Assembly (NCBI GenBank): GCA_040881685.1
Contig: JBBECS010000054.1
Coordinates: 90,953-154,952, forward strand
From: Acidimicrobiia bacterium
GTDB taxonomy: Bacteria; Actinomycetota; Acidimicrobiia; IMCC26256; PALSA-555
DNA length: 64,000 nt
Reading direction: 5' to 3'
The position numbers were made by a program, and so were the translations under genes. Below, one piece after another: positions 31,601 to 40,376 of this stretch. The notes under the pieces are model-generated. The model searched no databases. It saw nothing but the letters and a program-made list of their open reading frames with translations, and was not told the DNA's origin. Numbering within the stretch: the first letter of the stretch is position 1; every line of letters starts with the position of its first letter.

Positions 31601-33121
31601 ATGACCTTCGATCCCATCGCCACCGCGACCATGCCGATAGCGGAACATCGAGAACCGATGTTCGTCCACGACGATCAGAACGCCGGGGCCCGCCAACGCC
31701 TCGACGACTACGTACGCATGCACGACCGTCGACCCAACGTGCTCGTGATCCTCTTCGACGACGTCGGCTGGGGCGACTTCGGTTGTTACGGCGGTGGAAT
31801 CGCGGTCGGAGCGCCCACGCCGAACATCGATCGACTGGCGCGGGACGGACTGCTCCTCACGTCCTGCTACTCCGAGCCCTCCTGCAGCCCGTCACGCGCG
31901 TCGCTGATGACGGGGCGACTGCCGATGCGACACGGGTTGCTCCGCCCGCCGATGTACGGCGAACCGGGCGGACTCGCGGGTGAGGTGACGCTCCCGCAAC
32001 TCCTCAGTGCGGCGGGATATGCGACGCAGGCCGTCGGCAAGTGGCACATGGGTGAGAACCGCGACTCCCAGCCTCAGCACGTTGGGTTCGACGACTTCTA
32101 CGGCTTCCTGTCGGTCTCGGACATGTACAGCGAATGGCGCGACCCGAACTTCTTTCCCGAGATCGTCTACTCCGACGAGCGCACGCGCTGGATCGAGAAC
32201 CAGCCGTTCAACCGCTGCTTCGTCCACGCGACAAAGGACGGCGATACCGAAGACGTCGAGGAAGTGACGATTCCGGTGCTCTCGACCCTCGACGACAAGT
32301 GGGCGGGGTACTCGATCGACTTCATCCGGCAGAGATCGGGCAACCAGCAACCGTGGTTCCTCTACCACTGCACCCGCGGTGCGCACTTCGACAACTACCC
32401 GCTCGAGAAGTACCTCGGATCATCACCTGCGAAGCACCCCTACAAGGACACCCTCGTCGAGCTCGACGACATCGTGGGCAGGCTCGTGGGTGAGCTCCGG
32501 GAGACGGGGCAGCTCGAGCACACGCTCGTGTTCGTGTCATCGGACAACGGTCCGAACATGGAGACCTGGCCCGACGCGGCCTACACACCGTTCCGGTGCG
32601 CCAAGGGATCAACCTGGGAAGGCGGCGTGCGGGTGCCCGGCGTGTTCGCATGGCCGGGGATGATCGAGGCCGGCCGTGCGTCGGACGGCTTGTTCGCATT
32701 CACCGATCTCTTCCCTACTGCGCTTGCGCTCGCCGACGCCGACACTGCGGTTCCCACCGACCGATTCATCGACGGCGTCGATCAGACATCGTTCCTGCTG
32801 ACGACCGACGGCCGCTCGAACCGCAAGTATCAGTACTACTGGCTGCTCAACCAGTTCTCGGCGATCCGCGTGGGCGAGTACAAGCTGATGCTCGCGTCGA
32901 TCTCCGACGACGACACCGACGTCCACAGCCAGGGCGGATTCGAAGGCGTGTCTCAGCGGTATCCGTACGGCCGTCTCTACAACCTCTATCTCGATCCGAA
33001 AGAGTCGCGCAGCTACCTGGTTCGCAAGCTCGCCTATATCGACTCATTCACCAGCGGGATCAGAGCGCACCTCGCGACGTTCGGTCAGTATCCGCCGAAG
33101 AACGCGTTTGCACGGCGCTGA
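31601..33121 (+). CDS. Sulfatase, arylsulfatase type
   Basis: A 506 aa sulfatase. The modification site CSPSRASLMTGR has Cys95, which must be turned to formylglycine by a separate enzyme not in this window. Metal-ligand segments NVLVILFDDVGWGDFG, AVGKWHMG and FVSSDNGPN are present. There is no signal peptide, so it appears cytoplasmic unless exported otherwise. The ATG is 5 bases after the Gfo/Idh/MocA gene, suggesting joint handling of a sulfated, sugar-like substrate. It is inferred from the family, and phosphonate or other ester substrates are possible. Confidence 0.9.
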   Translation: MTFDPIATATMPIAEHREPMFVHDDQNAGARQRLDDYVRMHDRRPNVLVILFDDVGWGDFGCYGGGIAVGAPTPNIDRLARDGLLLTSCYSEPSCSPSRASLMTGRLPMRHGLLRPPMYGEPGGLAGEVTLPQLLSAAGYATQAVGKWHMGENRDSQPQHVGFDDFYGFLSVSDMYSEWRDPNFFPEIVYSDERTRWIENQPFNRCFVHATKDGDTEDVEEVTIPVLSTLDDKWAGYSIDFIRQRSGNQQPWFLYHCTRGAHFDNYPLEKYLGSSPAKHPYKDTLVELDDIVGRLVGELRETGQLEHTLVFVSSDNGPNMETWPDAAYTPFRCAKGSTWEGGVRVPGVFAWPGMIEAGRASDGLFAFTDLFPTALALADADTAVPTDRFIDGVDQTSFLLTTDGRSNRKYQYYWLLNQFSAIRVGEYKLMLASISDDDTDVHSQGGFEGVSQRYPYGRLYNLYLDPKESRSYLVRKLAYIDSFTSGIRAHLATFGQYPPKNAFARR

Positions 33122-33128
33122 CCTCTGG

Positions 33129-34073
33129 CTACGACGCGAGCGCGGAGCGCAGCGGGGGAAGCACGGCGTCACCGAGCACGGCGATCTGCTCACGGACCAC
33201 TTCGGTTGAGACGCCCGGCACGTGCACCCGGAGGTTCAACGCATCGGCGCCAGCACGGCCAGCAACGTCCGCAAGACCGCTGGCGACTGCCGCAGGATCC
33301 GTCGAGCCGATCAGCTCGTTCCCTCCCCAGTGCAGCTGCGCGGCGCGTGACGAGTACCCGCGGTACACATCGAGCTGCTGGTCCACCTTCTCCTGCGGCG
33401 GCTCACCGAGCCAGGCCCGCCGGATCATGATCACCGGACCGCCGCCGCCAGCTTCGCGGTAGGCGTCGGTGAGCTCCCGGCACCGCTCCGCGAGCGACAG
33501 CGAGTCGAACAGGATCCCGACGTCGAGCGCGGCGGCGCGTCGCACCGCGGTGAAGCCCATGGCCGCGCTGATGACCGGGATCGGATGTTCGGCGCAGGCC
33601 TTGATCGCCGGGTCGTCGGCCAGCGCACCCGGGTTGCTTCCTGACAACATGCCGACGAGGGCCTCGAGCCCGTCGGTGAAGCGCTCGGCGAGTCGGTGCA
33701 TCGTGAGTCCCATGACCTCGAAGTCATCCTGCAACGCGCCTGACGCGACACCGATGCCGACGCGGCCCGGAAAGCGCGCCGCCAACCATGAGACTTCTTC
33801 TGCGACCAGCGCGGGCGGCCGCAGCGGGAGGAGCAGCGGTGACGGCGCGGCCCAGCCCGTCGCCATCGCCTCGAGACACCATCCCGCGGCCTGGAGCGGG
33901 TTCGGGAGATAGCCATGGAAGCCCGCGTGGTGCTCGCTCGTCATCACCCCGTCGAAGCCGTGCTCGGATGCGAGCGCGGCTTGCGCGCGCAGCTCCTCGA
34001 CGATCGCCGACGCGGGCAGCTCGTTGTGCGGATACAGGCGGAGCGACACCGAGCCCCGCGCGAACGGCGTCAT
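33129..34073 (-). CDS. LLM class flavin-dependent oxidoreductase
   Basis: A 314 aa luciferase-like TIM-barrel enzyme that uses F420H2 or FMNH2. The typical N-terminal VSLRLYPHNELPASAIVEELRAQAALASEHGFDGVMTSEHH and the VAEEVSWLAARFPGRVGIGVASG segment are visible. Whether it uses F420 or FMN cannot be decided by eye. Its ATG overlaps the cupin stop by 4 bases, and it converges on the sulfatase with 7 bases between the stops. Confidence 0.85.
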   Translation of the reverse strand: MTPFARGSVSLRLYPHNELPASAIVEELRAQAALASEHGFDGVMTSEHHAGFHGYLPNPLQAAGWCLEAMATGWAAPSPLLLPLRPPALVAEEVSWLAARFPGRVGIGVASGALQDDFEVMGLTMHRLAERFTDGLEALVGMLSGSNPGALADDPAIKACAEHPIPVISAAMGFTAVRRAAALDVGILFDSLSLAERCRELTDAYREAGGGGPVIMIRRAWLGEPPQEKVDQQLDVYRGYSSRAAQLHWGGNELIGSTDPAAVASGLADVAGRAGADALNLRVHVPGVSTEVVREQIAVLGDAVLPPLRSALAS

Positions 34074-34528
34074 CCGGTGCGCGTGTCCTCGAGCCAGTCA
34101 GGCAGGTCGATGGGCGGGTTCGGCAGCTGCTGCACGCCGCGCTCGGTGAGGAGTCGCTCCCAGCCCTCGGGGTCGGCGGCGAAGGAACGCGGGTCGCCCA
34201 TCATCACTTCGAACAGAAGGGCCCCCTCGGGCCCCGCGATGAACGGCCCGAACGTGTCGCCGTGGTCGAGTGCGATGTGCGTGCCCGCTGTGCAGTGAAC
34301 CTCGCCGCACATGATGTCGCCTTCGATCACGAAGACGATGTGATCGCTGTTGTGACCGTGAGCGTGCACCATCATTCCTGGTTCGTACTTTGCATAGACG
34401 GTGAGGTAGCGGTCGGAGAACTCCGGCCACTTCTCGAACACCGACACGGTGCGGTCACCGTGCTGTTGGCGTCGCACCTCCTGCCACTGCAAGTCGTCCA
34501 GGTGCTTGATCCGCGGACCGCCGGCCAT
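34070..34528 (-). CDS. Cupin domain protein
   Basis: A 152 aa single beta-barrel protein with a cupin metal motif: GMMVHAHGHNSDHIVFVIEGDIMCGE (two or three His and a Glu) and ALDHGDTFGPFIAGPEGALLFEVM as the second half. Proteins of this type are dioxygenases, isomerases or binding proteins. An AAGGAGG lies 6 bases upstream of the ATG. It is coupled to the LLM oxidoreductase, so the two may act on the same compound. Confidence 0.85.
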   Translation of the reverse strand: MAGGPRIKHLDDLQWQEVRRQQHGDRTVSVFEKWPEFSDRYLTVYAKYEPGMMVHAHGHNSDHIVFVIEGDIMCGEVHCTAGTHIALDHGDTFGPFIAGPEGALLFEVMMGDPRSFAADPEGWERLLTERGVQQLPNPPIDLPDWLEDTRTG

Positions 34529-34591
34529 GTCACGCCTCCTTGCCCGTTCTCTGCAGTCAGGATTCCTGCGCGCAGCCTGTCACGAACCCGC

Positions 34592-35362
34592 TCAGTGCGG
34601 CACGAGCCCACCGTCGGCGATGAGTACCTGACCGGTCACGAAGCTGGCTGCGTCCGAAGCGAGGAAGAGCGCAGGGCCGACCATCTCGTCCGTCGATGCG
34701 GCTCGCGCTTGGTGACTCGCCGCGGCCATGCTCGCCTGCGCCTCAGGCGCGGTCTTGCGCATCATGTCGGTATCGACGCTTCCCGGCGCGAGGGCGTTCA
34801 CTCGTATTCCTCGCGGCGCGAAGTCGGCGGCCATCGCGCGCGTGAAGGACATCAACGCTGCCTTTGCGGCGGCATACATCGAGACGTTCGGCGAGAACAA
34901 GAACGCACCCGCCGAGATCACGTTGACGATTGCCGCGCACGGGCTGGCTTCGAGGTGCGGAAGCGCGTCCTGCACGAGGAACACCGGGCCGCGCAGGTTG
35001 ACGTCGAACGACTTCTGCCAAGCCTCCGGCGTGAGCTGACCGATCGGCATCGTCAGGGGTGTCGCCGCGTTGTTGACGACGATGTCGAGTCGGCTGAACC
35101 GGTCCATGGTCCGCCCCACGAGTGCTGCCACCGCGTCGAGATCGCCGAGATGGGTCGGGACACCCAGGGCTTCACCCCCGAGCGCAATGAGGTGAGCCTC
35201 GGTCTCGGCGCAAGCATCGGCCTTGCGGCTCGCGACGACGACGTTCGCGCCCGCGGCCGCGAAGCCCTCAGCGATCGCGCGTCCAATGCCACGGGTCCCG
35301 CCGGTGACGACCGCCACCCGGTCCGTGAGGTCGAAGAGCGCGCGCAGTGCGTCTCGGTCCAT
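34592..35362 (-). CDS. SDR family oxidoreductase
   Basis: A 256 aa Rossmann dehydrogenase with the cofactor motif VVTGGTRGIGRAIAEG, NNAAT, the catalytic Ser in VNVISAGAF, the YAAAKAAL tyrosine-lysine pair and the C-terminal VTGQVLIADGG. It would oxidise or reduce an alcohol or ketone, probably on an acyl-CoA or a steroid-like substrate given neighbours. The ATG overlaps the last base of the upstream enoyl-CoA hydratase stop (TGATG), so the two are coupled. A longer frame upstream is not used. Confidence 0.9.
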   Translation of the reverse strand: MDRDALRALFDLTDRVAVVTGGTRGIGRAIAEGFAAAGANVVVASRKADACAETEAHLIALGGEALGVPTHLGDLDAVAALVGRTMDRFSRLDIVVNNAATPLTMPIGQLTPEAWQKSFDVNLRGPVFLVQDALPHLEASPCAAIVNVISAGAFLFSPNVSMYAAAKAALMSFTRAMAADFAPRGIRVNALAPGSVDTDMMRKTAPEAQASMAAASHQARAASTDEMVGPALFLASDAASFVTGQVLIADGGLVPH

Positions 35363-36189
35363 CAGATCTGCGGCCAGGCGGGGAAGTCGGTCGACACGCG
35401 CTGACGCCAGTTCGGCGCTCGTCCTTCCAGGAACGCCACCGGTCCTTCGCGCACGTCGGGCCCGTCCATGAGATGCAGGTGCAGCGCGCTCTCGAGCCGT
35501 TCCACCTCTTGCGGGGTCCGCCCGAGCGCGTCCCACAGCAGTCGCTTGCTCATGGCGACCGAGACGGGTGCCGCGTTGACCGCGATGTCGTTCGCGACCT
35601 CCAACGCCGTCGGCAGCACCTCGTCTGCTGGCAGGCAGCGACTGGCGAGGCCCATCGCGTGTGCTTCGTGCCCGTCGAACATGCGTCCCGTCAGCAGGAT
35701 GTCAGCGGCGTTCGCAAGGCCGGCGATGCGCGGCAGCGTCCAGTGCGAGTACGCGTCACCGAGCATCCCGCGCCGTGCCTGCACGATGCCGTACTTCCCG
35801 TCTGCGGCGATGAACCGGAGATCGCACTGCAGTGCCAACGTGAGGCCGATGCCGATGGCGTGGCCGTTCACCGCGGCGATCACCGGCTTGCGGATCGCGA
35901 ATGCCGGCGGGTCGACGCCGGCCGCACTGAAGTCGGCGCTCTGCACATCTCGGGCGACCCCGCCGGTGAAGGTGTCGGCGCCGCTTGACATATCGGCCCC
36001 GGCGCAGAACGCAGGCGGCGTGCCGGTGAGCACGACCGCGCGCACGTCGTCATCGGCATCGCACCGGCGATAGGCGTCGCCGAGCTCCGTGCCCATGCGC
36101 CCGGTGAAGGCGTTACGGACCGCGGGCCGATCGAGCGTGATCACCGCCACGCCGTCGCTCACCTCGAAGCGAATGTCCTCGTAACCCAC
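35362..36189 (-). CDS. Enoyl-CoA hydratase/isomerase family protein
   Basis: A 275 aa crotonase-fold enzyme: oxyanion segments AFCAGADMSSGA and GHAIGIGLTLALQCDLRF, and YGIVQARRGML where hydratases usually have a catalytic Glu, so it may be an isomerase or another crotonase rather than a true hydratase. A C-terminal alpha-helical trimerisation segment is present. GTG start. Coupled to the SDR at 34592-35362 and divergent from a second crotonase gene. Confidence 0.85.
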   Translation of the reverse strand: MGYEDIRFEVSDGVAVITLDRPAVRNAFTGRMGTELGDAYRRCDADDDVRAVVLTGTPPAFCAGADMSSGADTFTGGVARDVQSADFSAAGVDPPAFAIRKPVIAAVNGHAIGIGLTLALQCDLRFIAADGKYGIVQARRGMLGDAYSHWTLPRIAGLANAADILLTGRMFDGHEAHAMGLASRCLPADEVLPTALEVANDIAVNAAPVSVAMSKRLLWDALGRTPQEVERLESALHLHLMDGPDVREGPVAFLEGRAPNWRQRVSTDFPAWPQI

Positions 36190-36251
36190 AGACTCTCCCG
36201 CTGGGCCAAGGAGGGCAGGGTACCTGCGGCGCTGTCGGTAGCCTCTGCGCC
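36190..36251. promoter_or_regulatory. Divergent promoter region with palindrome and -10 box
   Basis: Sixty-two bases between two divergent crotonase genes. A TAGCCT box at 36239-36244 ends 7 bases before the plus-strand GTG. A short perfect palindrome, GCAGG-GTA-CCTGC, lies at 36215-36227, well placed for a repressor acting on both genes. The same core occurs at 2888-2900. No binding protein is identified, although TetR regulators are frequent in such catabolic sets. Confidence 0.45.
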
Positions 36252-37031
36252 GTGACCGACCGCCTCCATCTGAGCATCGACGGGCTGATCGCGACGATCA
36301 CGAACGACAACCCCGACAAGCACAACGCCTTCGACGACGAGATGGATCTGAGGCTCTTCGACATCCTCGGGGAGATCAAAGAGCACCCAGAGGTGCGCGC
36401 CGTTATCTGGCGAGGTGAAGGAAAGTCGTTCTCCTCAGGCCGCGACGTGGGCTCGATCGGCAACCTCACGGTCGAGCTCTCGCACCACGAGCTCATGCGC
36501 CGCGGTCACCGGGGCATCCAACAGCTCTGGGAACTCGACGCGCCGGTGATCGTGGCCTGCAAGGGCTGGGTGATGGGTGGCTCGTTCCAGCGCGCGCTGC
36601 TCTGCGACCTTCGCATCGCCTCGGAAGATGCCAAGTTCCGGCTGCCCGAGACGACCTACGGCGTCATCCCCGACACAGGTGGCGTCGCGGTGCTGTACGA
36701 GATGTGCGGTCATGGCGTGGTGAGCGACATGGTCCTCACCGGTCGGGTCCTCACCGCCGACGAAGCGCTTGCGCACGGCATCGTCAGCCGCGTCGTCCCC
36801 GCGGCGGAGCTCGATGCAGTGACGCGCGAGATCGCGGAGCAGATCGCTGCGGCACCTGCGGTCACGATCAAGATGGCTCGCGAGGTGATCCGGCACCTCG
36901 CAGTGCCACAGATCCGAACGTCGATGGCCGACGAGATGATCTACCAGACCTTCATCAACAAGAGTGACGACGTCGCCGAGATGCGCGCGGCCCGCGATGA
37001 GGACCGTGCGCCCGGGTACACGGGGAGCTGA
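36252..37031 (+). CDS. Enoyl-CoA hydratase/isomerase family protein
   Basis: A 259 aa crotonase-fold enzyme with oxyanion segments SFSSGRDVGSIG and GWVMGGSFQRALLCDLRIA and FRLPETTYGVIPDTGG, where a Glu is kept. It has the usual C-terminal helices. It probably hydrates or isomerises an unsaturated acyl-CoA and is the first gene of a catabolic unit with an SDR, an epimerase-like protein and a CoA transferase. The GTG start appears leaderless, 7 bases after TAGCCT. Confidence 0.88.
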   Translation: MTDRLHLSIDGLIATITNDNPDKHNAFDDEMDLRLFDILGEIKEHPEVRAVIWRGEGKSFSSGRDVGSIGNLTVELSHHELMRRGHRGIQQLWELDAPVIVACKGWVMGGSFQRALLCDLRIASEDAKFRLPETTYGVIPDTGGVAVLYEMCGHGVVSDMVLTGRVLTADEALAHGIVSRVVPAAELDAVTREIAEQIAAAPAVTIKMAREVIRHLAVPQIRTSMADEMIYQTFINKSDDVAEMRAARDEDRAPGYTGS

Positions 37032-37039
37032 ACCCGCAC

Positions 37040-37927
37040 ATGACCGATCCCATCGGATTGCCCGCACCACCGCCAGTTGGCGAGACCGCACTGAAGCCCG
37101 GCACGTTCGACGGCGCCTGCGTGTTCGTGACCGGCGGCGGCACCGGGTTGGGCAAAGCGATCGCCTCGGAGTTCGCCCGGTTGGGCGCGTCGATCGTCAT
37201 CGCGAGCCGGAAGGACGAGCACCTCGATGCTGGACGGGTCGCGATCGAGGCGCTCGGAACGAAGGTGGCCACCGTGATCTGCGACATCCGTGACGCCGAG
37301 AGCGTCACCGCCGCATTCGACGCGGCCGAGAGCGCCTTCGACCTCCCAGGCGTGCTGATCAACAACGCCGCGGCCAACTTCCCGGTGCCGGCGGAGGACA
37401 TGTCGCCGAACGCGTGGCGGACGGTGGTGGACATCACGCTGAACGGCACGTTCTTCTGTGCCAGAGAGTTCGCGCGTCGTCATCTCGTCGCGGGGACGCC
37501 GGGATCGATCATCAACGTGGGTGCGTCGTACGCGTGGACGGGCGGCCCCGGGTTCGTGCACTCGGCCGCAGCCAAGGCGGGCGTGAAGAACCTCACGGAG
37601 TCGTTGGCAGTCGAATGGGGCCCGTACGGCATCCAGGTGAACGGGCTCGTCCCAGGACTCTTCCCGCACGAGGACATGACCGCCGACATCAAGGGCAACC
37701 TCGAGCGCACGAGCGACAAGGACGCATGCCAGCCCGCGATGCGAGTCGGCCAGCGTCAAGAGCTCGGATGGGCGGCAACGTTTCTGGCCTCGCCCTACGG
37801 CCGTTTCATCTCGGGTCACACGCTGGTGGTCGACGGGGCCAACTGGCAGCGGCGCAGCCTCACGAACCCGGAGGTCGTCACCGTGCGCGAGCAGATGGGC
37901 AAGGGTCCGTTCGCGGCTGATGGCTAA
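37040..37927 (+). CDS. SDR family protein, 2,4-dienoyl-CoA reductase-like
   Basis: A 295 aa Rossmann enzyme with VFVTGGGTGLGKAIASEFARLGASIVIASRK, NNAAANFPVPAEDMSPNAWRTVVDI and a C-terminal VVDGANWQRR. The active-site segment reads HSAAAKAGVKNL: the Lys is kept but the usual Tyr four residues before it is Ser. That is the layout of 2,4-dienoyl-CoA reductases, which use a different Tyr, and NxxA-N-F-P here also matches them. It would reduce dienoyl-CoA from unsaturated fatty acids. It sits 8 bases after a crotonase gene and overlaps the next gene by 8 bases. Confidence 0.85.
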   Translation: MTDPIGLPAPPPVGETALKPGTFDGACVFVTGGGTGLGKAIASEFARLGASIVIASRKDEHLDAGRVAIEALGTKVATVICDIRDAESVTAAFDAAESAFDLPGVLINNAAANFPVPAEDMSPNAWRTVVDITLNGTFFCAREFARRHLVAGTPGSIINVGASYAWTGGPGFVHSAAAKAGVKNLTESLAVEWGPYGIQVNGLVPGLFPHEDMTADIKGNLERTSDKDACQPAMRVGQRQELGWAATFLASPYGRFISGHTLVVDGANWQRRSLTNPEVVTVREQMGKGPFAADG

Positions 37928-39032
37928 ACGCGCGCTCGTCGTCGGCGGGACCGGCCCGACCGGCATGCCGATCGTTCGCGGGTTGGTGCAGCGGGGCTAC
38001 GACGTCACGATCCTGCATCGCGGTGAGCACGAGCGTGATGAGACACCCGCTGCCGTCGACCACCTCCACTTCGATCCATACGACGACGCGTCGCTCACCG
38101 AAGGGCTCGGCCAGCTGACGTTCGATGTGGTCGTCGCGATGTACGGACGACTGCGCTCGGTCGCTCGACTCCTGGCCGGACGCACCGGGCAGTTCGTGTC
38201 GGTCGGCGGCGTGCCTGCGTACCGGGGCTGGATGAACCCGTGGCTGCACAACCCGGCTGGGTTGCCCGTGCCGGTAGCCGAGGACGCGCCGACCGTCGGA
38301 GAGCCGGGTGAGGATGAGAAGGGCTTTCGCATCGTTCGCACCGAGGACGCAGTGTTCGAGCAGCACCCGAACGCGGCGCACTTCCGCTACCCGTACGTGT
38401 ACGGCCCGTACCAGCTCGTACCCCGCGAGTGGTGCATCGTGCGACGCATCCTCGACGGACGCGATTCCATCGTGGTTGCCGACGACGGACTCACGCTCCA
38501 TCACCACGGCTACACGGAGAACCTCGCGCACGCGGTGCTCCTCGCAATCGGCGCACCCGACGCGGCCGCTGGCCTGGTCTTCAACGTCGGCGACGAGGAA
38601 GTGCTGACCGTGCGACAAGTGATCGAGCTCGTCGCGGTGGCACTCGGTCACCGGTTCGACATCGTGTCGATGCCGTTCGACCTCGCGGTGCCTGCCCGCC
38701 CACTCCTCGCGCAGCCGCTGCCCACACACCGCGTGCTCGACCTCACCCGGGTGCGCAGCGTGCTCGGCTACCGCGACGTCATGCCCGCTCGAGAGGCCAT
38801 CGCTCGCACGGCGCGCTGGCTCGCCGACCACCCACCCACGCCCGGCGGGATAGAGGAGCAGGTGCTCACCGACCCCTTCGACTACGACGCCGAGGACCGA
38901 CTTGTCGACGCTTGGTGCCGAGCTCGCACCGAGATCGGAGCTGCCGCCCACTTCGACCCGGAGCCCGGCTACGGGCTCGCGTACAGCGGGCCCGGAGGTC
39001 GACCGCGATCGAACCCGGAGTTCGACGCATGA
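37920..39032 (+). CDS. NAD-dependent epimerase/dehydratase family protein
   Basis: A 370 aa extended SDR. The N-terminal KRALVVGGTGPTGMPIVRGLVQRGYDVTILHRG is the cofactor site, FRYPYVYGPYQLVPREW corresponds to the substrate-side Y-x-x-x-G-P, and DEEVLTVRQVIELVAVALGH follows as in sugar epimerases. The canonical YxxxK is not obvious, so it could be an atypical reductase or an NmrA-like protein. It is in a lipid-catabolic unit, which suggests a non-sugar substrate. Its stop overlaps the CoA transferase start by 4 bases. Confidence 0.75.
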   Translation: MAKRALVVGGTGPTGMPIVRGLVQRGYDVTILHRGEHERDETPAAVDHLHFDPYDDASLTEGLGQLTFDVVVAMYGRLRSVARLLAGRTGQFVSVGGVPAYRGWMNPWLHNPAGLPVPVAEDAPTVGEPGEDEKGFRIVRTEDAVFEQHPNAAHFRYPYVYGPYQLVPREWCIVRRILDGRDSIVVADDGLTLHHHGYTENLAHAVLLAIGAPDAAAGLVFNVGDEEVLTVRQVIELVAVALGHRFDIVSMPFDLAVPARPLLAQPLPTHRVLDLTRVRSVLGYRDVMPAREAIARTARWLADHPPTPGGIEEQVLTDPFDYDAEDRLVDAWCRARTEIGAAAHFDPEPGYGLAYSGPGGRPRSNPEFDA

Positions 39033-40225
39033 CGGTCAGCACGGGCCCGCTTTCTGGCGTGCGCGTCCTCGATCTCTCGATCGCGGCGACTGGCCCGTAT
39101 GCCGTGACCCTCCTCGCCGACCAGGGTGCTGACGTGGTCAAGGTCGAACGACCGGGCATCGGTGACATCGGTCGCTGGGTCGGGGTGTCGGTGAACGGCA
39201 TGAGTGCGCTGTTCCTCATGTGCAACCGCGGGAAGCGATCGATCTCCGTCGATGTCCACACCGACCAGGGACGCGACATTGTCCGCGCGCTCGCTCGGGA
39301 TGTCGATGTCGTCGTGCAGAACTTCCGACCTGGCGTCGTCGAGCGTCTGGGCGTCGGGTACGACGATCTGCGGTCGGAGAACCCCGATGTCGTCTACGCG
39401 TCGCTGTCAGGCTTCGGACCCGAAGGGCCCTATGCATCCAAGAGCGCGTACGACACGGTGATCCAGGCATACGGAGGCTTCGCGGGCAACCAGGCTGACC
39501 CGGCCACTGGTGAGCCCCAGTTCCTCCGCCAGACCGCAGCAGACAAGGTCACCGCGCTCTACGCCGCGCAAGCGATCACCGCTGCACTGCTCGCCCGCGA
39601 ACGCGGCGCCGGCGGTCAACACCTCCATCTTTCGATGCTCGATGCGGTGGTGTCCTTCCTTTGGGTCGATGCCGCCGGCAACGAAGTGCTGATGATGGCC
39701 GACGGGTCGCAGCCGTCGAGCTTCGTGTCGACCTTCCGACCGTTGCAGTTCACCGACGGATGGGGCATCTGCACTCCCACCTCTGATGCCGACTTCGCCG
39801 GCATGTGTCGCGGATTCGACGTCGACGGATTCGACGATCCGCGGGTCGCCACGATCGGGCAGCGCATCCAACATCGCGAGCTCACGAACGCGCTCGTCGA
39901 GCGTTGCTACGACGCGGCCGCGAAGATGTCGACGGCCGAGGCGATGGCGCGACTGGAAGCCGAGCGGGTTCCGTGCGGTGTGGTCGTGCGTCCCGAGGAG
40001 CTCGCCGCGGATCCCCACGTCAAAGCGATCGGGCTGCTCGTGGAGTCTGAGCACCCCACCGTGGGTCTCGTACGTCAGCCTCGCCATCCAGCCCAATTCG
40101 CATCCACGCCCGCGAGTCACGGCTCACCTGCTCCCGACCTGGGTCAGCACACCGATGAGATCCTGCGCGAGCTCGGGTTGGGCGATCAGATCGACGCGCT
40201 CCGCGCCGACGGTGTCGTCAGCTGA
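39029..40225 (+). CDS. Class III CoA transferase (CaiB/BaiF family)
   Basis: A 398 aa enzyme that moves CoA from one acyl-CoA to a carboxylic acid. It has the family opening LSGVRVLDLSIAATGPYAVTLLADQGADVVKVERPGIGD, the SGFGPEGPYASKSAYDTVIQAYGG segment with the catalytic Asp, and a C-terminal part typical of the interlocked dimer. It is the last gene of the 36252-40225 unit and likely activates the acid that the crotonase and reductases then process. A CoA ligase is not in this unit. Confidence 0.93.
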   Translation: MTVSTGPLSGVRVLDLSIAATGPYAVTLLADQGADVVKVERPGIGDIGRWVGVSVNGMSALFLMCNRGKRSISVDVHTDQGRDIVRALARDVDVVVQNFRPGVVERLGVGYDDLRSENPDVVYASLSGFGPEGPYASKSAYDTVIQAYGGFAGNQADPATGEPQFLRQTAADKVTALYAAQAITAALLARERGAGGQHLHLSMLDAVVSFLWVDAAGNEVLMMADGSQPSSFVSTFRPLQFTDGWGICTPTSDADFAGMCRGFDVDGFDDPRVATIGQRIQHRELTNALVERCYDAAAKMSTAEAMARLEAERVPCGVVVRPEELAADPHVKAIGLLVESEHPTVGLVRQPRHPAQFASTPASHGSPAPDLGQHTDEILRELGLGDQIDALRADGVVS

Positions 40226-40376
40226 GCGAGGTCAACCCGAGCCGCGTCCACGGCGTGCAATGCCGTCACGGAGAACCGTGTGGCGTCCGCCGAGTGCTGC
40301 ATCGTCCAGGGAGTCCACCCAGTTGTAGGGATCGGTGCAGGGACACTCCAAGTCTGCGACAACTAGCCTGCGCGCC

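Noticed and set aside
40226-40376. tRNA or small RNA in the gap after the CoA transferase
   Set aside because: No cloverleaf or terminator could be drawn; the only support is the -10 box of the next gene.
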